In this document: positions 56,947 through 64,000 of the stretch, in pieces
How the letters are laid out: every line of letters begins with the position of its first letter
Position numbering within the stretch: position 1 is the stretch's first letter
DNA from: Gadus chalcogrammus
Taxonomy: Eukaryota; Chordata; Actinopteri; Gadiformes; Gadidae
Direction: 5' to 3'
Assembly (NCBI RefSeq): GCF_026213295.1
Contig: NC_079414.1
Coordinates: 6,315,847-6,379,846, forward strand
DNA length: 64,000 nt
Notes under the pieces: model-generated
Database searches by the model: none
What the model saw: only the letters and a program-made list of their open reading frames with translations
Told to the model about the DNA's origin: nothing
Translations under genes and position numbers: made by a program

Positions 56947-59502
56947 CTCAGCAGCCCTTTGACATATCATAACCAAACTTGATACATAGACCCATAGCAT
57001 CATCATGGGGACACTGCTTGAATTTGGTGACCATTGACCTCTAGGGGGTGCTATAATTAATGAAGACGTGTTTTAACTCCTTTCTCTTCACATGAGTACA
57101 TTTCAAACTTATTTTCAATGTCTGATGATACTGTCAGACCTCCCCATATAGCTTACAAATTATTTCTCCTTGCAACCTCAGAACTTGGCCACCATGTTGA
57201 AAGTTGTCAAAATCAGTTGTAAATTTCCACAGAACACAAATAATGTCCAATCTTCATAAAACTTTGCAGATATGATCTTCAGAACAAGTTGAACAAATGT
57301 GTTAAACAGCTTTCTCAAATTCAAAACCGTTTGGCCGTGACAGGCAATCAAACGTGACGGCGCTCATTAATGAGTAGAAACTGCACTCGTGTGGCGCTCA
57401 TTAATGGGTAGACACTGCACTCGTGTGGCGACAAGCGGTACTTAATGTATAATGCAACAATGACTATATTCACCATTCCGCCCGCCTACAATATAAACTG
57501 CAATTCCCACTGGATTAGATGCTTCACGAACAACCTCCAGAACGGATGCTTGTTTACATTGTGTCTCTTTTAGGGATATTGTTCCGAATACCCCTATGTA
57601 TTTGTGACCTTTGTTCTGCCAGGCAGACTGTATTGCGCCCTTACCTCTAGGTGGGGTCCTTTTCCCATTTGGTAAAATAATGCTCACCCCACCGGCTGTC
57701 GGTATTGCCGATTTCCGAGACGGTCGTCATGTAGCCCCCTGGCCGATTACGTCCATCCTGCAGAATTAGTTTACCGAGTCCCATTATGCTTGACACCCAC
57801 ATTGCTGCTCGCAGCTATATTTATTGGGTGTCAAGCAACTACGTTTCGAGACAACCTATTGTTTTTGTATGAGTTCTTATTAGGGGTCCAAGCCAACAGG
57901 TTGGATCCCTATTGTTTTTGTAGCGATTCTTCTTATTCTTCCCGCGGTGAAAGTGGAACTGCAGCCCAAACCGTAAATGGTGCACACGCGCCAATTACAT
58001 GACTAGATCCAGAATCGGCACCGCTACTCAGATAACAAAATCCAGACACGCCGGTCCCTAGGTGGCGCTATACCAAGGAATACGCGTTTGGGGCTATAAC
58101 TCCCACACCGAACCTCCCACAGTCCAAAAACTTGTACACACAGATGCACTGGAGTCTGCTGCATCTTTTGGCCTAGGCCACGCCCATTTGCGTCTATGAA
58201 TATTTTTCGCTAAATCGCGAAAACCGCAAAAATGATTTTTCCCTACTCCTCCCACATTTCTTGACCAATCGACACCAAACTTTGCACACGGCATCTTCAG
58301 ACCCACACGCAGAGAAATCATATACAGTTTTTTGATCCGACCTTCGACGACGAAACGGTAGAGTTTTGAATATTCTTTTATTAGCTAAATTAGACGTGGA
58401 AAATTAAAAAAACAAAAAATTCCAAAATTAGACATCGGATCGAGTCCAAATTTTAGACACATGTTGGTGCTAACCTTAATGACCTTCGATAAAAATTTCG
58501 GAAAATTTCGCCATTAGGGGGCGCAATAAACGAGGAAATTGTATATCTTCTACAAAAATTTCGCTGCGAAAACGCTACACTGACTTCTCGCTACTCCACA
58601 GGTTCAGGGTAGCGTTTTGAACACATGCTTCGCGTTTTTCCGGCGAAATGCACATTTCTTGTCGCGTTGTGCCGGCGAAATGCACACTTCTTGGACCCCT
58701 GCATAACTGCTTGCAGTTCTAGTTATTATTATCCTTCAGTGGGAGTCAATGGCAGCCCATAGAACCGCTTGGCGAAAAGTTGTGAAATTTGGCACACTGT
58801 TTCAAGACAGGCCCATTAGCCCATTAACCCAAACTCAGGTCGCTAGCCCAACAGCTCTAGCGCCACCAACAGGTCAAAGTTGGACATGCATTCATGTTCA
58901 TAACTTTTGACCCATTCGACCAATATTCACAAACCTGGTATCATTGGATTCCTTGAACCAAGCCCAGTTCAACACACCCTATGACGTCATTGCGCCATGA
59001 CCTATATTGCCGCCATCTTGGTTTATGTCAAAAACCTTCAAAATGCTACTCCTATCACAAATCTTGTCCAATGATCTCGAAACTTGGCAGACATAATCTT
59101 CTGGCCATCTTTGATGAAAAACATCGAATAGATTTGTCAAATTCAAAACCGTTTGCCCGCTAAAGCCAATCAAATTTGGCGGCAAAGCCGCCAAACAGGA
59201 AGTGAGCCGATTTCTCAGCATCCCTTTGACATATCATAACCAGACTTGGTATAAAGACCCATGGCCTCATAAAGGTGACACTGATTGAAGTTGGTGACCT
59301 TTGACCTCTAGGGGGCGCTGTTATTAATGTTGATGTGTTTTGACTCCTTTCTCTTCACATGAGTACATTTTAAACTCTTTTTCAATGTCGGGTGATACTA
59401 TCAGACCTCCCCATATAGCTCATATATTACGTCTTGCAGAAATAACCGCGACAGCCAATGATATTTGACCGCGAACCCCCCAAACCGGAAACACGCCAAT
59501 AT
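56947..59502. repeat. Tandem array unit 2 (2556 bp)
   Basis: Near-identical to unit 1; only scattered substitutions were seen (for example GTTGTCAAAATC for GTTGTAAAAATC). Followed by unit 3 at 59503. Confidence 0.93.
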
Positions 59503-60240
59503 CTCAGCAGCCCTTTGACATATCATAACCAAACTTGATACATAGACCCATAGCATCATCATGGGGACACTGCTTGAATTTGGTGACCATTGACCTCTAG
59601 GGGGTGCTATAATTAATGAAGACGTGTTTTAACTCCTTTCTCTTCACATGAGTACATTTCAAACTTATTTTCAATGTCTGATGATACTGTCAGACCTCCC
59701 CATATAGCTTACAAATTATTTCTCCTTGCAACCTCAGAACTTGGCCACCATGTTGAAAGTTGTCAAAATCAGTTGTAAATTTCCACAGAACACAAATAAT
59801 GTCCAATCTTCATAAAACTTTGCAGATATGATCTTCAGAACAAGTTGAACAAATGTGTTAAACAGCTTTCTCAAATTCAAAACCGTTTGGCCGTGACAGG
59901 CAATCAAACGTGACGGCGCTCATTAATGAGTAGAAACTGCACTCGTGTGGCGCTCATTAATGGGTAGACACTGCACTCGTGTGGCGACAAGCGGTACTTA
60001 ATGTATAATGCAACAATGACTATATTCACCATTCCGCCCGCCTACAATATAAACTGCAATTCCCACTGGATTAGATGCTTCACGAACAACCTCCAGAACG
60101 GATGCTTGTTTACATTGTGTCTCTTTTAGGGATATTGTTCCGAATACCCCTATGTATTTGTGACATTTGTTCTGTCAGGCAGACTGTATTGCGCCCTTAC
60201 CTCTAGGTGGGGTCCTTTTCCCATTTACTTATCCCACCGG

Positions 60241-61185
60241 TAGTGGTGCCGAGATGATGCCTCATGAAACGTCAAAGCCTCAAAGCCAGATGAACCACCA
60301 AAGTGGTTCGTGCTCGAAGCTTCAAATGAGTACGCTAGGGACATCTAGTGGTGAATGAAATTATGACAACCCAACCCAAAATGTGATTTTTGCTTCGTGT
60401 GCCGATACAACATTAAATCATTTGAGAATTGAAGTCATTGCAATGATACATGTGTGTGAGTGTGACATTCATAAAATGGCACAGAGCTCATGCTAGAAAA
60501 TAAATCATTTGGCAAAAGTGTGTCTTAACAGACGCTTTTATCCAAAGCGACTTACTTCGGTAAATACACACATTGACACACCGACGGCAGAGTCAACCAT
60601 GCAAGGCGACAGTCAGCTGTCAGGAGCAAAGTGACAGGGTCACAACAACACTGAGCTAGGAGGAGCTGGGGATTGAACTAGCAACCTACTGGTTACAAGT
60701 CAACTGCTCTACCTCCTGAGCTAAGCCGACCCACACTGAATGATAACTGAGAAGGACTGATTAATTTAATAGCCATTAAAGTGTTCTGGACAGTGGTTAT
60801 TGAAACCTTATTGGGAGCAACTAGATGAAAATGCTCCCAAACAGGGGAAAACCATCTCTTTTTGGCAAACTCCATGATGAATAATGAACGTGATGTTTCG
60901 ATTGATACTACAGAAAATGCAATGCTCAAACTACTACGATCACAGACCAGTGGTATATTGAATATACCACAAGGTTGTGATCGTATACGGGACATCTTTA
61001 TAGTCGAAATCTCCCGCCAATACTGAACCCATATTTCGAAGCAGAAGTCCGAGGCGAAGCCTCGAACGTCACACCCTACGTCATTTCGCCAACGTGAATC
61101 CTACTCAAAGCGGAGCTTCGCTGGGGGAGGAGCCGAGATACTCGACACACGCCTCGATGCCTCGACACAAAACGTAACATCACTA
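60241..61185. mobile_element. Non-autonomous hAT element with exact TSD
   Basis: 945 bp, ends TAGTGGTG and CATCACTA, flanked by a perfect 8-bp duplication CCCACCGG (60233-60240 and 61186-61193). Subterminal GCCTCGA motifs occur near the right end. No transposase; it carries a SINE. Confidence 0.85.
60515..60732 (-). repeat. tRNA-derived SINE
   Basis: On the minus strand it starts with a tRNA-like head (GGTCGGCTTAGCTCAGGAGG as A box region, AGTTCAATCCCC as B box). It ends with GTCGCTTTGGATAAAAGCG, a tail common in fish SINEs. It is not a functional tRNA gene, because the acceptor stem and 3' half do not pair. Confidence 0.75.
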
Positions 61186-61314
61186 CCCACCGGCTGTCGG
61201 TATTGCCGATTTCCGAGACGGTCGTCATGTAGCCCCCTTGCCGATTACGTCCGTCCGGCAGAATTAGCTTACCGAGTCCCATTACGCTTGACACCCACAT
61301 TGCTGCTCGCAGCT

Positions 61315-61690
61315 ATGTTTGGGTGTCAAGCAACTATGTTGCGAGACAACCTATTGTTTTTGTACGAATTCCTATTATTGGGTGTCAAGCAACTATGTTG
61401 CGAGACAACCTATTGTTTTTGTACGAATTCCTATTATTATTATTGGGTGTCAAGCAACTATGTTGCGAGACAACCTATTGTTTTTGTACGAATTCCTATT
61501 ATTGGGTGTCAAGCAACTATGTTGCGAGACAACCTATTGTTTTCGTACGAATTCCTATTATTATTATTATTGGGTGTCAAGCAACTATGTTGCGAGACAA
61601 CCTATTGCTATTGTACGAATTCCTATTATTATTATTGGGTGTCAAGCAACTATGTTGCGAGACAACCTATTGTTTTTGTATGAATTCCTA
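61315..61690. repeat. 59-bp minisatellite in unit 3
   Basis: Six copies of a unit containing GGGTGTCAAGCAACTATG and ACAACCTATTG, separated by variable (TTA)n spacers. Units 1 and 2 hold one copy each. Confidence 0.92.
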
Positions 61691-62467
61691 TTATTATACT
61701 GCCATGGGAGTCAATGGCAGCCCATAGCACCGCTTGGCGAAAAGTTGTGAAATTTGGCACACTGGTTCAGGACAGCTCCATTAGCCCATTAGGCCAATCT
61801 CAGGTCGCCTGCCCAACAGCTCTAGCGCCACCAACAGGTCAAAGTTGGACATGCATTCATGTTCATAACTTTCGACTTATTTGACCAATATTCACAAACC
61901 AGGTATCATTGGATTCCTTGAACCAAGCCCAGTTCAACACACCCTATGACGTCATTGCGCCATGACGCATATTCCCGCCATCTTGGTTTATGTCAAAAAC
62001 CTTCAAAGTGCTACTCCTATCACAAATCTTGTCCAATCATCTCGAAACTTGGCACATATGATCTTCCGGCCATGTTTGATAAAAAACATTGAATAGATTT
62101 TTCAAATTCTAAACCGTTTGGCCGCTAAAGCCAATCAAATTTGGCGGCGAAGCCGCCAAACGGGATGTAAGCCCATATCTCAGCAGCCCTTTGACATATC
62201 ATAACCAACCTTGGTATATAGACCTAAGACCCCATAAAGGTGACACTTAATGAATTTGGTGACCTTTGACCTCTAGGATGCGCTGTTATTAATGTTGATG
62301 TGTTTTGACTCCTTTCTCCTCACATGAGTACATTTAAAACTTATTTTCAATGTATTGTGATACTCTCAGACCTCCCCGTATAGCTAGTATATTATTTCTT
62401 GCAGAAATATCCGCGACAGCAAATGATATTCGACCGCGAAGCCCCTAAACTGGAAACACGCCAATAT

Positions 62468-64000
62468 CTCAGCAGCCCTTTGACATATCATAACCAAACT
62501 TGATACATAGACCCATAACATCATCATGGGGACACTCAATGAATTTAATAATAATAATAATAATAATACATTTAATTTAGAGGCGCCTTTCAAAACACCC
62601 AAGGTCACCATTGACCATTGACCTCTAGGGGGCGCTATAATTAATGAAGGCGTGTTTTAACTCCTCTCTCTTCACATGAGTACATTTCAAACTTATTTTT
62701 AATGTCTGAGGATACTGCCAGACCTCCTTATATAGCTTATAAATGATTTCTCATTGCAACATCAGAACTTGGCCGCCATGTTGAAAGTTGTCAAAATCAG
62801 TTGTAAAGTTCCACAGGCCACAAATGATGTCCAATCTTCATAAAACTTGGCATATATGATCTTCAGACCAAGCTGAACAAATACATTAAACAGCTTTCTC
62901 AAATTCAAAACCGTTTGGCCGTGACAGGCAATCAAACATGACGGCGCTCATTAATGGGTAGACACTGCACTAGTGTGGCGATAAGCGGTACTTAATGTAT
63001 AATGCAACAATGACTATATTTACCATTCCGCCCACTTACAATATAAACTGCAATTCCCACTGGATTAGATGCTTCACGAACCACCGGCAGAACGGATGCT
63101 TGTTTACATTGTGTCTCTTTTAGGGATATTGTTCCGAATACCCCTATGTATTTGTGACATTTGTTCTGTCAGGCAGACTGTACTGCGCCCTTACCTCTAG
63201 GTGGGGTCATTTTCCCAATTGGTAAACATTGACGCATACTTGCATAGCGCTCATCCCACCGGCTGTCGGTATTGCCGATTACCGAGACGGTCGTCATGTA
63301 GCCCCCTGGCCGATTACGTCCGTCCGGCAGAATTTGCCTTCCGAGTCCCATTATGCTTGACACCCACATTGCTGCTCGCAGCTATATTTGGGTGTCAAGC
63401 AACTATGTTGCGAGACAACCTATTGTTATTGTACGAATTCCTATTATTGGGTGTCAAGCAACTATGTTGCGAGACAACCTATTGTTTTCGTACGAATTCT
63501 TATTATTGGGTGTCAAGCAACTATGTTGCGAGACAACCTATTGTTATTGTACGAATTCTTATTATTGGGTGTCAAGCAACTATGTTGCGAGACAACCTAT
63601 TGTTATTGTACGAATTCTTATTATTATTGGGTGTCAAGCAACTATGTTGCGAGACAACCTATTGTTATTGTACGAATTCTTATTATTATTATTATTATTA
63701 TGCTGCCATTGGAGTCAATGGCAGCCCATAGAACCGCTTGGCGAAAAGTTGTGAAATTTGGCACACTTGTTCAGGACTGCCCCATTAGCCCATTAAGCCA
63801 ATCTAAGGTCGCTAGCCCAACAGCTCTAGCGCCACCAACAGGTCAAAGTTGGGCATGCATTCATGTTCATAACTTTTGACCTATTCGACCAATTTTCACA
63901 AACCAGGTATCATTGGATTCCTTGAACCAAGCCCAGTTCAACAAACCCTATGACGTCATTGCGCCATGACGTATATGTCCGCCATCTTGGTTTATGTCAA
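62468..64000. repeat. Tandem array unit 4, cut by the window end
   Basis: Same start sequence (CTCAGCAGCCCTTTGACATATC). It contains a 60-bp L2 LINE tail insertion (62543-62607, AAT repeat plus GGCGCCTTTCAAAACACCC) and five copies of the 59-bp minisatellite (63387-63690). Confidence 0.85.

Larger units (their letters stand above)
59503..62467. repeat. Tandem array unit 3, interrupted
   Basis: Begins like units 1 and 2, is split at about 60240 by a hAT element, resumes at 61186, lacks the MITE and has an expanded 59-bp minisatellite (61315-61690). The remainder follows the unit order with more divergence. Confidence 0.85.

Noticed and set aside
54937..59221. Identical short ORFs in each array unit (60-81 aa)
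   Set aside because: They are copies of one tandem repeat. No codon structure, domain or start context supports coding, and units 3 and 4 break them.
60660..60732. Possible tRNA gene on the minus strand
   Set aside because: A and B box-like sequences are present, but the cloverleaf does not close, and it is fused to a SINE body and tail.
61288..63879. Repeated ORFs (Cys/Tyr-rich, 59-bp period) resembling a repeat protein
   Set aside because: The 59-bp unit is not a multiple of three, so the same sequence is read in all three frames. This is a minisatellite, not a gene.

Overview
This window reads as intronic and intergenic DNA of a teleost-like fish genome. The evidence is a set of minus-strand exons of a SMURF2-type HECT E3 ligase gene with good splice phases. 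Around them is fish-typical repeat content: PIF-Harbinger, hAT and Tc1 transposons, an L2-type LINE, an RLE-type LINE, a tRNA-derived SINE, solo LTRs and very many long (CA)n tracts. No bacterial-style operons, rRNA genes or CRISPR arrays are visible.

Layout. 1-10.5 kb holds a near-complete PIF-Harbinger (724-4066, TSD TTA), a hAT composite with an exact 8-bp TSD (4334-8299) that carries a broken Ty3/Gypsy tail, a MADF-domain remnant, and a decayed Tc1 element split by a solo LTR. 11-34.2 kb holds seven smurf2-like exons plus one duplicated exon and one truncated exon copy. They are interrupted by an L2 LINE, a second Harbinger copy with nested elements, two solo LTRs, a 6.2-kb foldback (20273-26508) and a 5'-truncated RLE retrotransposon. 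34.8-54.4 kb is a hAT-like repeat split by a Polinton/Maverick.

The main object is the Polinton (adintovirus-like endogenous virus) at 35727-53216. It is 17,490 bp, starts AG and ends CT, has terminal inverted repeats of about 230 bp and an exact 6-bp target-site duplication, ATTATG. Its plus-strand block runs: three unassigned ORFs, integrase with chromodomain, penton/minor capsid protein, a pX-like basic protein, double jelly-roll major capsid protein and adenain-type protease. A convergent minus-strand block carries two conserved unknown proteins, packaging ATPase, protein-primed DNA polymerase B, a repeat-containing nuclear-type protein, and a predicted five-exon gene at the right end. 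Together these cover replication, integration, capsid assembly, maturation and packaging. At least three genes (polymerase, protease, pX-like) carry apparent frameshifts, so this copy looks recent but probably no longer fully functional.

54.4-64 kb is a tandem array of about 2.56-kb non-coding units (at least four), with internal MITEs, an expanded 59-bp minisatellite and a hAT insertion carrying a SINE. The points most worth checking are the five-exon Polinton gene, a small Polinton ORF with a Bcl-2-like signature, the 189-bp repeat gene upstream of PolB, the large foldback, and the duplicated exon and lost splice acceptor in smurf2.
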